From Telluria_A sp036402435 (lineage in GTDB: Bacteria > Pseudomonadota > Gammaproteobacteria > Burkholderiales > Burkholderiaceae_D): 64,000 bases of DNA. This document shows, piece by piece, positions 23,390 through 32,216 of this stretch; the stretch's first letter is position 1, and each line of letters starts with the position of its first letter. Position numbers and translations under genes: made by a program. The notes under the pieces were generated by a model. That model made no database searches. It saw only the letters and a program-made list of their open reading frames with translations, and was not told the origin of the DNA. The stretch spans positions 1 to 64,000 of the forward strand of contig DASWSX010000120.1 in the NCBI GenBank assembly GCA_036402435.1. The letters are read 5' to 3'.

Positions 23390-24376
23390 ATGAATAAATT
23401 CGCACACATCGCCGCCGGTATCGCCAGCGCGGCAGCACTGTCCACTTCGTACGCAGCCCCCGCGGCGCCTGCTCCCGGCCTGACCGTGGAAGCTGTCAAC
23501 GTCGCCGGCCCGCTGGCGGCCAAGGCAAAACAGCCGGCCGCGGTCATGCTGCGCGCCCAGATCCTGCTCGACCGCGCGCAGTTCTCGCCGGGCGAGATCG
23601 ACGGCGCCTACGGCTCCAACATGCGCCGCGCGCTGTCCGGATTCCAGCGCGCCCGCGGCCTGGAGCCTAGCGGCGTCATCGACGTGAAGACCTGGGACGC
23701 GCTCAATGCCGACAAGGCCGCCCCACTGGTTAACTACACGCTGACCGACGCCGATGTGGCCGGCCCATTCCAGCCTGTCCCTGAAGACATGGCCGACAAG
23801 GCCAAGCTGCCTGCGCTCGGCTTTGCCAGCGCCGCCGAAGCCATCGGTGAAAAATTCCACGCCAGCCCGAAACTGCTGGCGCGCCTGAACCCGGGCAAGG
23901 ACCTGACCCGCGCCGGTGAACAGATCGTGGTGCCGAACGTTGCCGGCCTCGCGCCGCTGCCGAAGGCAGGCAAGATTGTCGTCGACAAGACCGACAGTAC
24001 GCTGACCCTGTTCGACACCGCCGGCAAGGTCATCGCCCAGTATCCGGTATCGACCGGCAGCGAAAACGATCCGCTGCCGATCGGCAGCTGGAAAGTCAAC
24101 GGCGTGGCGAAAAACCCGACCTACCACTACAACCCGAAGCTGTTCTGGGATGCGGAACCGGGCGACAAGAAGGCCAAGATCCCGGCCGGCCCGAACAACC
24201 CGGTCGGCGTGGCATGGATCGACCTGTCGAAGGAACATTACGGCATCCACGGCACCCCGGTGCCGGCCACCATCGGCAAGACCCAGTCGCATGGCTGCAT
24301 CCGCATGACCAACTGGGCCGTTGCAGCGCTGACCGACTCGGTTGCCGCCGGCACCGCTGTTGAACTGCAAGAATAA
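23390..24376 (+). CDS. L,D-transpeptidase with peptidoglycan-binding domain
   Basis: A 328-residue exported protein. After the signal peptide (IAAGIASAAALSTSYAAPA) comes a peptidoglycan-binding type 1 domain (MLRAQILLDRAQFSPGEIDGAYG...MRRALSGFQRARGL), a LysM-like segment (PKLLARLNPGKDLTRAG), then a YkuD catalytic domain with the motif SHGCIRMTNW; the nucleophile is Cys303 and the preceding GIHG supplies the conserved His. It makes 3-3 cross-links or attaches lipoprotein to peptidoglycan. It sits 27 bases before an M23 peptidase gene, so the two are probably cotranscribed. Confidence 0.95.
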   Translation: MNKFAHIAAGIASAAALSTSYAAPAAPAPGLTVEAVNVAGPLAAKAKQPAAVMLRAQILLDRAQFSPGEIDGAYGSNMRRALSGFQRARGLEPSGVIDVKTWDALNADKAAPLVNYTLTDADVAGPFQPVPEDMADKAKLPALGFASAAEAIGEKFHASPKLLARLNPGKDLTRAGEQIVVPNVAGLAPLPKAGKIVVDKTDSTLTLFDTAGKVIAQYPVSTGSENDPLPIGSWKVNGVAKNPTYHYNPKLFWDAEPGDKKAKIPAGPNNPVGVAWIDLSKEHYGIHGTPVPATIGKTQSHGCIRMTNWAVAALTDSVAAGTAVELQE

Positions 24377-24403
24377 TAATCCAACCTGACCGGAGCGACG
24401 ACA

Positions 24404-25138
24404 ATGAAGTGGATCATGACCTTTATCGGTGGCACGCTGCTTGGCGTAATCGCCTTGTTCATCTACCTGCGCAAGGTAGGCAACGAGGCGCCGCCGCCGG
24501 TTGTCGTCCCTCCCGCGGTGACCGCGCCGGCAGCCCCTGCGCCCGCCGCTGCCCTGCCCGCCGCGCCTGACGTGCCGACCGACCTGACCGAAGCGGACCT
24601 GCCGATCCGTCCGGCCGCCTCGGAAGTGCCGGCCATTGGCAAGGTGGACGGCATCACCGCCACCGGCCAGGCAAAGCTGATGATTCCGGTCGAGGGCATC
24701 AAGCCGGCGGACATCTCGGACAACTTCAACCAGCCGCGCGGCGCAGACCGCTTGCATGAGGCGCTCGACATCATGGCGCCCAAGGGCGCCAAGGTGTACG
24801 CGACGGCGGATGGGAAAGTGGTCAAACTGTTCAACAGCAAGCAAGGCGGCCTGACGGTCTACCAGTTCGACCCGACCGATACCTATGCTTATTATTACGC
24901 GCACCTGGACCGTTACGCCGATGGCATCAAGGAAGGCGATGTCCTCAAGCGCGGCGACCTGGTGGGTTATGTCGGCGTGACCGGCAACTCGGATCCGAAC
25001 GCCCCGCACCTGCACTTCGCGGTGTTCGAACTGACGCCGGAAAAGCAGTGGTGGAAGGGAACCCCGGTCAACCCGTACCCGCTGATGGGCGAGCAGGCTT
25101 CCGCTTCCACCGCGGGAGCGGCTACCGCTGCTCGCTGA
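24404..25138 (+). CDS. M23 (LytM) family peptidoglycan endopeptidase
   Basis: A 244-residue protein with one N-terminal membrane anchor (IMTFIGGTLLGVIALFIYL), a Pro/Ala-rich linker (residues 28-60) and a C-terminal M23 domain. Metal ligands are seen in LHEALDIMAPKGAKVYA (His and Asp) and HLHFAVFE. ADGKVVKLFN and YYYAHLDRY are further LytM blocks. It probably cleaves peptidoglycan peptides or activates amidases. Its 3' end overlaps the convergent M4 peptidase gene by 17 bases. Confidence 0.93.
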   Translation: MKWIMTFIGGTLLGVIALFIYLRKVGNEAPPPVVVPPAVTAPAAPAPAAALPAAPDVPTDLTEADLPIRPAASEVPAIGKVDGITATGQAKLMIPVEGIKPADISDNFNQPRGADRLHEALDIMAPKGAKVYATADGKVVKLFNSKQGGLTVYQFDPTDTYAYYYAHLDRYADGIKEGDVLKRGDLVGYVGVTGNSDPNAPHLHFAVFELTPEKQWWKGTPVNPYPLMGEQASASTAGAATAAR

Positions 25139-26888
25139 CGTCCGGCCCGACGTTGATGGCGGCGTAGGCACGCTGCACGGCGACCGCTTCCTTGCTGTCC
25201 ATGCCATACAGTTCCTGCGCCGATGCCAGCACCTTGTTGCGCGCATCGGCGTAGTTGGTGACGGCGGTAAATTTCGTCGTCAGCGCCTTGAACCAGATCC
25301 GGTAGGCCTTGTCGGCGCCAATGCCGGTCATCGCCTGCGGTTCCTTGGTCAAATACTTGCTGTAGTGCTCACTGCCCTTGTCCGCGTTCGATCCCTGTGA
25401 AAGAAAGTAAAACATGCGGTTGTTCGGGCCGCTGCTGTAATGAACGTCGATCCGTTTCAGCGTGCTGCTCCAGGCATCCGGGCTGCTGCCATCCTTGCTC
25501 GGCTTGTACATCCAGCGCAGCGGCGTGCCGCTCTTGCTGATCTCCGTACCCATCTGCCAGTCATTGCCCTTGTTCGGAATCTCGGCGCCGGTGCCGCCGG
25601 CGCGCGCATACGCTTCCACCATCTCGCCGCTGATGTCCGAGGCCGATTCGTTCAGGCCGCCCGACTCGGCGAAGTACAGCAGGTTGGAGGTGGCCGCCGT
25701 CACGCCGTGGCCCATCTCGTGGCCGACCACGTCGATCGCGCCCAGGTTGCTGAAGCTGGAGCCGTCGCCGATGAACATGCACTTGCAGGTGTCGCTGTAA
25801 TACGCGTTGTCATATGCGGTGTTGACGTGCACCGCGATGTAGGTCGAACTATTCTGGCCATCGAGCGACTGCCAGCCGAGCGTGTTCTTCATCATGTCGT
25901 AGGTGTTCATCAGGCCCCACATGGCGTTCACCGCCGCGGTCTGGCCATTGGCGCCGGTGGTGCTGCCGCCCTCGACGAACTGCTTGCCGTCGCCCCAGGT
26001 ATTGCTCCAGTGGGCGTACAGCTCGCCGGCCGAGGTGCCGTGGTTGGCATTGGTCACGGCCAGGCCGCCATGCAGCCCGCCCTTGCCGCGCAGCGGATCG
26101 ACCAGCTTGAAGGTGTCGCCCTGCTGCGTCGTCGACAGCGGCACCACCCCGTTGTACTGGCTGTTGCCCACCCCCGCCGCCTTGGTCTGCAGCATGCTCC
26201 ACTGGTTGATGATGCGCCCGTCGCGCGCGCTGACCACGGTGTCGTAATAATAAGGCTGGTTGCCGACCAACATGCGCGTGCGCACATGGTAGGAGAGCTC
26301 GTAGCCGGCCACCACTTCCTCCACGTCGAAGGCGTTCAGTTCGGCCTCGGGCTTGCTGGCGGCCGCCGGCACGCGCTCGGTCTTGACGATCGGATAGACG
26401 ACCAGCTCGGCGGTGGGCGCCACTTGCGGCTTGCCTTTCGGCGCGGTTGACTTGACTGCGACCGCGATGGCGGCCTGCGGCGTGATGGCCGGCTTGACGC
26501 TGAAGCTGGCCGTCACCGCGCCCAGCTTGTTGGCCGGGCCGCGCCCGAGGAACAGGCGGCGCTCGGACACCGACTCGCTGAGGATCTGCCCCGCCCCGTT
26601 GACCACCACCACCGATTCCGAACCGAATACGCGCACACCCTTGTAGGTATGGCTGGCGCGCGCGACGACGGTGCCCTCGACACCCGGATGCTGGTTGGTC
26701 ACTACGTAGTTATGGTCGGCATCGAGCCCTTGCAGCGTGCGGTGGGCGGTCAGCTTCGATACCAGCGCCGTGGCGGCCTGGGCATCGACGCTGGCCGGCG
26801 CGCCCATCAGCGGGGAAGCGCCCAGCGCGTGGGCGCCGAACGCCAGCATGCAGATCGCCGCGGCGACGGGGGTCAGGGTGATTTTCAT
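25122..26888 (-). CDS. Secreted M4 (thermolysin-type) zinc metallopeptidase
   Basis: A 588-residue preproenzyme: signal peptide (AAAICMLAFGAHALG), FTP/PepSY-like propeptide (GVEGTVVARASHTYKGVRVFGSESVVVVN), then the catalytic M4 domain. The zinc site is HEMGH at residues 390-394, followed by SGGLNESASDISGEMVEAYARAG with the third ligand Glu. Late in the protein, VHYSSGPNNRMFYFL and FTAVTNYADARNKVL match M4 C-terminal helices. The product is likely an exported protease. It is convergent with the M23 gene and upstream of nothing on its strand within 140 bases. Confidence 0.96.
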   Translation of the reverse strand: MKITLTPVAAAICMLAFGAHALGASPLMGAPASVDAQAATALVSKLTAHRTLQGLDADHNYVVTNQHPGVEGTVVARASHTYKGVRVFGSESVVVVNGAGQILSESVSERRLFLGRGPANKLGAVTASFSVKPAITPQAAIAVAVKSTAPKGKPQVAPTAELVVYPIVKTERVPAAASKPEAELNAFDVEEVVAGYELSYHVRTRMLVGNQPYYYDTVVSARDGRIINQWSMLQTKAAGVGNSQYNGVVPLSTTQQGDTFKLVDPLRGKGGLHGGLAVTNANHGTSAGELYAHWSNTWGDGKQFVEGGSTTGANGQTAAVNAMWGLMNTYDMMKNTLGWQSLDGQNSSTYIAVHVNTAYDNAYYSDTCKCMFIGDGSSFSNLGAIDVVGHEMGHGVTAATSNLLYFAESGGLNESASDISGEMVEAYARAGGTGAEIPNKGNDWQMGTEISKSGTPLRWMYKPSKDGSSPDAWSSTLKRIDVHYSSGPNNRMFYFLSQGSNADKGSEHYSKYLTKEPQAMTGIGADKAYRIWFKALTTKFTAVTNYADARNKVLASAQELYGMDSKEAVAVQRAYAAINVGPDVSEQR

Positions 26889-27027
26889 AGCTCCTCCAAT
26901 AGTCAGGCTGGCAGCGCCAAACGCGCCGGGCTCTCTGGCATATTGGATGAGGCAGGATTGCTGTATTTGCCGGGCCGCAAAAAGCGGGCAGGCTCATCCG
27001 TTGCGCGATTTGCGCGGGAACAACGAT

Positions 27028-28260
27028 TCAGGCGGAGATGTGCGGCAGGCGGATCGAGAAGGTGGCGCCGTGACCGAGCCCACGGCTGCTGACCGTGATG
27101 GTGCCGCCGTGGAGTTCGACGATGTGCTGTGCGATGTACAGGCCCAGGCCAAGGCCGGAGTCGTTGCCCTCTTTTTGCAGGTTGAAGGCGCCGAACACGT
27201 GCGGCAGGTCGTGCGGCTCGATGCCCTGTCCGGAATCGGTGACGTCGATGGCCACCAGGTCCGGCTCGCGCCGTACGTTCAGCTCGATGCGTCCGCCTGG
27301 CGGCGTGAACTTGACGGCATTGAGCAGCAGGTTCCACACCACCTGCTGCAGGCGCTGGCCATCGGCGTCGAGCACGATGTGGGCGCCGTAATCCGATGGC
27401 GTCACCTGCAGCATGATCTGCTTGTCATGGGCGTTGATTGCGACGGTCGACACCGCGTCTTGCAGCACCTGCGCCAGCGCCACCGGTTGGCGTTCGATCG
27501 ACATCTGGCCGGTCAAGGTGCGCGAGGCGTCGATCAGGTCGTTGACCATCAGGCTTTCCTGCGCCACGTGCTTGCGCATGATGCCGATGCTGGCCTTGGC
27601 GGCGTCCGGCAGGTCGGGCATGGTCCTTTGCATCAGTTCCAGGCGCAGCGACAAAGCCGCCAGCGGCGTGCGCATTTCGTGCGAAACGGTGGCCAGGAAC
27701 TGTTCGCGCGCGCGGTTCACGCGGTTCAGTTCGGCGATTGCCTCGCGGTGGCGGTCGGTGGAGTCGACCAGGGTGCGCAGCAGCGCGGTCAGCACGGCCA
27801 TGCGCGCATCCGACACCGGCGACTCGAGCCGCACCTCGCCCCACAGGACGTGGCCAAGCAGGCCGACCTGGCGGCCGATGCGGTCGCACGCCATGGGCGA
27901 GCTGAAGTCGCGGAAGGTCCAGCCGTACACCACCACGCCATAGGTCTTGCCGAAGCGCGTCAGCGGCATCGCGCACACCCGCAGCGCGTCGCAGAAGGAA
28001 GCTGACACCGCGGCGCCATGGTCGAGGACCTGGATCGCCAGTTCCTGTTCCAGCAAGGTGCCGGGACCGGCGTCGCGCCACAGCGTCGAGCCGGCCAGCA
28101 AGGCGGCGGTGCGCGATGAATGCAGCGGACCGATCTGGCGCCGGGCGTGGGTATCGTAGGCCGACACCACCAGCCCGGAGGCGTGGGCAAACTGACGCAG
28201 CGGCGCCGACCAGTCTTCCCAGTCGATGACGGTGTCGCCGTTTGCGTGAACGCTGATCAC
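27028..28260 (-). CDS. Histidine kinase with N-terminal sensor domain
   Basis: A 410-residue soluble histidine kinase. Residues 1-150 form a PocR/GAF-like sensor (ASGLVVSAYDTHARRQIGP, then FGKTYGVVVYGWTFRDF). The kinase core has the H-box ATVSHEMRTPLAALSL, the N-box WNLLLNAVKFTPPGGRI, and G-boxes DSGQGIEPHD and GLGLGLYIAQHIVELHGG. No transmembrane segment is seen. The GTG start overlaps the stop of the KaiC-like gene by four bases (GTGA), so the two are translationally coupled. No receiver domain or response regulator is nearby. Confidence 0.93.
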   Translation of the reverse strand: MISVHANGDTVIDWEDWSAPLRQFAHASGLVVSAYDTHARRQIGPLHSSRTAALLAGSTLWRDAGPGTLLEQELAIQVLDHGAAVSASFCDALRVCAMPLTRFGKTYGVVVYGWTFRDFSSPMACDRIGRQVGLLGHVLWGEVRLESPVSDARMAVLTALLRTLVDSTDRHREAIAELNRVNRAREQFLATVSHEMRTPLAALSLRLELMQRTMPDLPDAAKASIGIMRKHVAQESLMVNDLIDASRTLTGQMSIERQPVALAQVLQDAVSTVAINAHDKQIMLQVTPSDYGAHIVLDADGQRLQQVVWNLLLNAVKFTPPGGRIELNVRREPDLVAIDVTDSGQGIEPHDLPHVFGAFNLQKEGNDSGLGLGLYIAQHIVELHGGTITVSSRGLGHGATFSIRLPHISA

Positions 28261-29813
28261 GGAGCAGGTTCTACCGGCAGCTCAGCCGAATCGGGCAGTT
28301 CCTTTCCCTGCGCAACGGCCACCTCGATGCTCGGGCCGGTGCGCGACGGCGAGCGCGACAACAAGCCGTAGTACGACGAGAACGGCAGCTGCGGCACGCT
28401 GCCCGCTTCGTCCGTCGCATCGTCGTCGACCAGCAGCAGGCCGCCTTCACCGATCACATACTCGCGGGTGACCTGGAAGATGCGGCTGCCGCGCACTTTC
28501 GGGATCGCGATCGCGCGCCGCAGCTGGGTCGAAATCTCGACGTAGTTCAGCAGGATGATGTTGTCGACCAGGTGCGAGCCTTTAAGCTCTTCGCTGATCT
28601 GCGAAATACCCAGCAGCTCCGGGCTTTCGTAGTTGAACAGGATGGTCGCCAGTCGGTCCTTGAAGAAGGTGGCCAGCGCGTACAGGTAGTCGGCCACTTC
28701 ATCGCGGCTGGTCATCTCGTACACCGCAACCGAGTCGAACACGACGCAATCGATGCCATGCTCCTCGACCAGCTTGATGATGCGGTCGAAGTGCACGTCC
28801 AGCTCGAGTTCCAGCGGCGACTCGTAATGAATGAACAGGTTACCGGCCTCGATTTCGCCTTCGAGGTCGAAGCCGAGCGACTTGGCGTTGCGCATCAGCT
28901 GGCGCGGGTGCTCGTCCAGGCTGACCAGCAAGGTCTTGTGGCCGGCCTGGATCGCGGACGTCAGGAACTGCACCCCGAACACGGTCTTGCCGGTACCGGA
29001 AATGCCGGTGACCATCGTCACCGAGCCTTCGTAGATGCCGCCGTCCATCATGCTGTCGATGGTGCGCGAGCCGGTCGACAGGCGTGTCGAGGAGGTCGGC
29101 TGGTCGTCCGAGGTCATCGGCCGCGACTGGGCCCGGCGGTACACGTGGATGCCGACATCCTTTTCGATCCGCATCGTGTGGCTGCCGACGATAAATTCCT
29201 GGCCGCGCGACTTGAGCACCGCGAGGCGCCGGTGCACGCGCCGGCGCTGTTCTTCGCGGGTCAGTGAAATGATGGTGTCGAACACGAAGCGCTCATGGGG
29301 GTAGACGCCGTTGGTGCCTTCTTCCTGTTCGGCGGTGACCATGGTCGTCACGCCTAGCCGGGTCAGGCCCTCGATCAGCAGGTGGACGTCCTCGCGGAAC
29401 GGGATGTCGTGCAGTTCGGCATACAGGCGGATCGGGGTCAGGCCGTCGATCAGCAGGCGCTTGGCGCCCATCTCCTGCAGCATGGTGGTCAGCACGCCGT
29501 CGGACGAGCGGAATTCGTTAAGCAGCACTGCCGGGCTGGTCTGGATGATCTTGATCTTGCCGGCGTCGATCAGTTCCTGCATCGGCCAGTTGAAGCCTGA
29601 CGCGTCGCGCAGCAGCTTTTGCGGCTCCAGCTCGAACGAGATGATCGCCCCCGGCTCGTCGTAATGGGCGGCGCCGGCGTAAATAAAACCCAGTCCAAGT
29701 GTTGTTTTTCCGGAACCCGGCGCTCCCTCGACGATGAGGTTATTGTTGCGCGGGATCCCGCCCAATAACACTTCGTCCAAACCAATAATGCCCGTCTTTA
29801 CCAGCGTTTCCAC
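28257..29813 (-). CDS. KaiC-like double RecA ATPase
   Basis: A 518-residue protein with two KaiC domains. The first has GAPGSGKTT at 30-38, LIVEG before it and a VLNEF...DGLTPIRLY region; the second has GISGTGKTVFG near residue 270. Neither domain is truncated. In cyanobacteria KaiC times the clock with KaiA and KaiB, while KaiC homologues elsewhere pair with kinases in stress adaptation. No kaiB is adjacent here. The GTG start with AGAGG upstream is preferred. It precedes and overlaps the kinase gene, so the two proteins likely interact. Confidence 0.92.
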   Translation of the reverse strand: METLVKTGIIGLDEVLLGGIPRNNNLIVEGAPGSGKTTLGLGFIYAGAAHYDEPGAIISFELEPQKLLRDASGFNWPMQELIDAGKIKIIQTSPAVLLNEFRSSDGVLTTMLQEMGAKRLLIDGLTPIRLYAELHDIPFREDVHLLIEGLTRLGVTTMVTAEQEEGTNGVYPHERFVFDTIISLTREEQRRRVHRRLAVLKSRGQEFIVGSHTMRIEKDVGIHVYRRAQSRPMTSDDQPTSSTRLSTGSRTIDSMMDGGIYEGSVTMVTGISGTGKTVFGVQFLTSAIQAGHKTLLVSLDEHPRQLMRNAKSLGFDLEGEIEAGNLFIHYESPLELELDVHFDRIIKLVEEHGIDCVVFDSVAVYEMTSRDEVADYLYALATFFKDRLATILFNYESPELLGISQISEELKGSHLVDNIILLNYVEISTQLRRAIAIPKVRGSRIFQVTREYVIGEGGLLLVDDDATDEAGSVPQLPFSSYYGLLSRSPSRTGPSIEVAVAQGKELPDSAELPVEPAP

Positions 29814-29937
29814 AGTCTGCCTCTCGTACGCAACGATGTTTTTGTAGGCCGCAGCTCATCCGCGACGCATGAGAAGGCAGTGTAACAGTGTTACTTCTTA
29901 TGTGCGGGACGATACATTGTTGAGTTCGGCCCCGATG

Positions 29938-32076
29938 TCAGAATGTATGGCTGACGTTTACGGCAAAGGTGCGGCCACGGCCGGCATAGGTGTTGCCCGG
30001 ATCGGCGGCTGCCGCCGACTGCGAGTAATAGCCCACATACTGCTTGTCGAACAGGTTCTCGACGCTGACGCCGACCTTGCCAATGCGGGTGTCCCAGGTT
30101 GCTGCCGCGTCGGCCAGGGTGTAGCCCTTGAAGTTTTCCTGCAGCTTAGTGGTGAGGAACACACGGTCGATGTTGATGTCGCGGTCGAACAGGTGGGTTG
30201 CTTGCAGGCGCAGTGTCGAGCCCGGCATCCACTTCCAGTTAGCGCCGAGCACAGCCTTGTCAGGCCCCTGCGAGCGCGCGCCCAGCGCGACGTCCATCGG
30301 CGCCCCCTGGGTTGTGGCGGTCTTGCCGTCGGTTTTGGCGTAGCTGCCGAAGGCGCTCACTTTGCTGCTCGGGCGCCACTCGCCGGACACTTCCCAGCCC
30401 TTGACCGTGGTTGGGACGCGTTCCACCACACCCACGCCGGTCGCGATGATGCGGATCACGCTGCCCAGTTTCGAGCGTGAATCATAGCGCGAGATGCCGA
30501 ACTGGCCCTTCTCGCCGCGCCAGTTCAGGCCGATTTCATTGTTACGGGTGACGATCGGCTGCAGGCTGATCAGGTTCGATACCGACTGGCCTGGCGTGTT
30601 AACGCCGCGCAGCACCAGCCCCGCGTCAGGCAGGCCGAAGCCTTCCGAGCTGGCCGCGAACGCCGACCATTGGGGCGCGAAGCGCCATACCGCGCCGAGA
30701 TTCTTGACCGCCTCGGAGAACTCCGCCGAGCCGCCCTGCACCGTCTGGCCGCCTTTGTAGGCCGCCAGTGTCGTGTACGTATCGACTTCCAGCTTGGCGG
30801 TCTCATGGCGCACGCCGCCGCGCACCGTGACCGGGCCAAATTCGTATTCGAGCTGGGCAAATGGCGCGGTCGAGTTGAATTTCAGCAGCGGCACCCAGGT
30901 GCGGCCGGTGATCGCGAGGCGCTGCTCGGTTTCATCACGCAGGAAGTCGACGCCGACGGTTGCTTCAAGGCCGGTGATCAGGGTGTCCGGACGCACGTAG
31001 GTGATGCGCGCGCCGAGCTTGTCGGCGAGGATCTGCGACTGGTCGAACAGCGTGTTATTCAGCGCGATGCGCACGTCCTGGAAGGTTGCCACTTTGGTCG
31101 CGCCGTACAGCGACTCGAACTGGTGCCCAAACAGCTGGGCGCTGAACATGCCGCCGCCCAGGTCGCTGTGGCGATAGTCCAGGCTGGCACTGCGCACCTT
31201 GTTGCGCGGCGCCTCGCCCTCAGGGGTACCCGGCACGGAACTGGTCGGCACGCCTTCTTTAACGCTGCCCGGATCGTTACTGTAGTCGCCGTCGCCCTGC
31301 AGCTTGAAGCGGTTCAGCGACAGCTGCAGGCGCTGGGCGCCGAAGGTCTTGCCGATCTTCATGAACAAGTCGTCGCCGTGGGAGTCAAGGGTGTCGCCCT
31401 GGACAGTATCGATGCCGAGGCGGCGGCCGCTGCCATCGTAGTTCATGCCGCGGCGCTGGATGGCCGCGTAGCCGAAGAAGTCGAAGGCATCCGACTTGTG
31501 GTTGATCGAGTAGCCGGTCTTCCAGTCGATGTTATCGGAGCGGAACTGGGTCGAGGCGCGCAGGTTGACGCCGTGGGTGGTGCCGTTGGCGCGCGGCGCC
31601 TTGGTGATGTAGTTGATGATGCCGCCGGTCGCGCCCATGCCCTGCACCGCCGAGGCGCCGTTGATGACCTCGATGCGCTCGATGATGAAGCTGTCGGCGA
31701 AGTAGCCTTCGCGCATGCCCGCGCGCAGCGGATTGGACTGAGGAATGCCGTCCAGCAGGATCAGCGGCTGGCGTCCGCGCAGCGATTCGCCCGTCGAGCT
31801 CATCTTCTGGCGGCTTGGCGCGTAGCCCGGGATGTAGGTCGACAGCGCCTGCGACGGATCGTCGGCGATCAGGTATTGGGACGCCAGTTCCTGCTGGCTG
31901 ATGACCGAGATCGCGCCTGGAATCTTGTCGACCGCCTTTTCGCCGCGGGTTGCGGTGACGACTACTTCAGCCATCGGTCCCTCGACGGTGGCGATTGCCT
32001 CCTGGGCAAAGGCATTGGCCGCCATCGTCATGCAGGCTGCGGCAACGGCGCGGGAGAGAGGCTTGAGAGTGGTCAT
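29938..32076 (-). CDS. TonB-dependent siderophore receptor
   Basis: A 712-residue outer-membrane receptor. After the signal peptide (AVAAACMTMAANAFA) come a TonB box region (MAEVVVTATRGEKAV), the plug domain (SLRGRQPLILLDGIPQSNP, ERIEVINGASAVQGMGATGGIINYITK) and a beta barrel ending with the aromatic residue Phe712 (FAVNVSHTF). The sequence is of the FhuA/FepA siderophore-receptor class. It is divergent from a PepSY gene across a region with a Fur-box-like sequence, so iron control is likely. The siderophore is unknown. Confidence 0.94.
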   Translation of the reverse strand: MTTLKPLSRAVAAACMTMAANAFAQEAIATVEGPMAEVVVTATRGEKAVDKIPGAISVISQQELASQYLIADDPSQALSTYIPGYAPSRQKMSSTGESLRGRQPLILLDGIPQSNPLRAGMREGYFADSFIIERIEVINGASAVQGMGATGGIINYITKAPRANGTTHGVNLRASTQFRSDNIDWKTGYSINHKSDAFDFFGYAAIQRRGMNYDGSGRRLGIDTVQGDTLDSHGDDLFMKIGKTFGAQRLQLSLNRFKLQGDGDYSNDPGSVKEGVPTSSVPGTPEGEAPRNKVRSASLDYRHSDLGGGMFSAQLFGHQFESLYGATKVATFQDVRIALNNTLFDQSQILADKLGARITYVRPDTLITGLEATVGVDFLRDETEQRLAITGRTWVPLLKFNSTAPFAQLEYEFGPVTVRGGVRHETAKLEVDTYTTLAAYKGGQTVQGGSAEFSEAVKNLGAVWRFAPQWSAFAASSEGFGLPDAGLVLRGVNTPGQSVSNLISLQPIVTRNNEIGLNWRGEKGQFGISRYDSRSKLGSVIRIIATGVGVVERVPTTVKGWEVSGEWRPSSKVSAFGSYAKTDGKTATTQGAPMDVALGARSQGPDKAVLGANWKWMPGSTLRLQATHLFDRDINIDRVFLTTKLQENFKGYTLADAAATWDTRIGKVGVSVENLFDKQYVGYYSQSAAAADPGNTYAGRGRTFAVNVSHTF

Positions 32077-32129
32077 ACGACAAAATCCTTGATGAATGAA
32101 GCGGCTTTCCGCTAAGCAATGTACAATAC

Positions 32130-32148
32130 GAATGATAACGATTCTTAT
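32130..32148. promoter_or_regulatory. Candidate Fur box
   Basis: GAATGATAACGATTCTTAT (32130-32148) matches the 19-base Fur consensus GATAATGATAATCATTATC at many positions, especially the central GATAACGATT. It lies 54 bases upstream of the TonB receptor start and could control both divergent genes. Confidence 0.6.
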
Positions 32149-32167
32149 TTAAATAATCAAGCGTATC

Positions 32168-32180
32168 GAGAATTGTTCTC
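32168..32180. promoter_or_regulatory. Palindrome upstream of PepSY gene, possible second Fur site
   Basis: GAGAATTGTTCTC is a perfect 5-bp inverted repeat with a TTG centre, in the Fur-regulated intergenic region 37 bases before the PepSY gene. It resembles a half-overlapping Fur hexamer array (GAGAA...TTCTC) and may be a second site. Confidence 0.4.
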
Positions 32181-32216
32181 ATTTATACTGATGCCTTCGC
32201 TACCGTTTACCGCACC

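Noticed and set aside
30670..32115. Plus-strand frame of 481 codons opposite the siderophore receptor
   Set aside because: The minus-strand gene has a full TonB receptor sequence with signal peptide and barrel end; the plus frame is a shadow.
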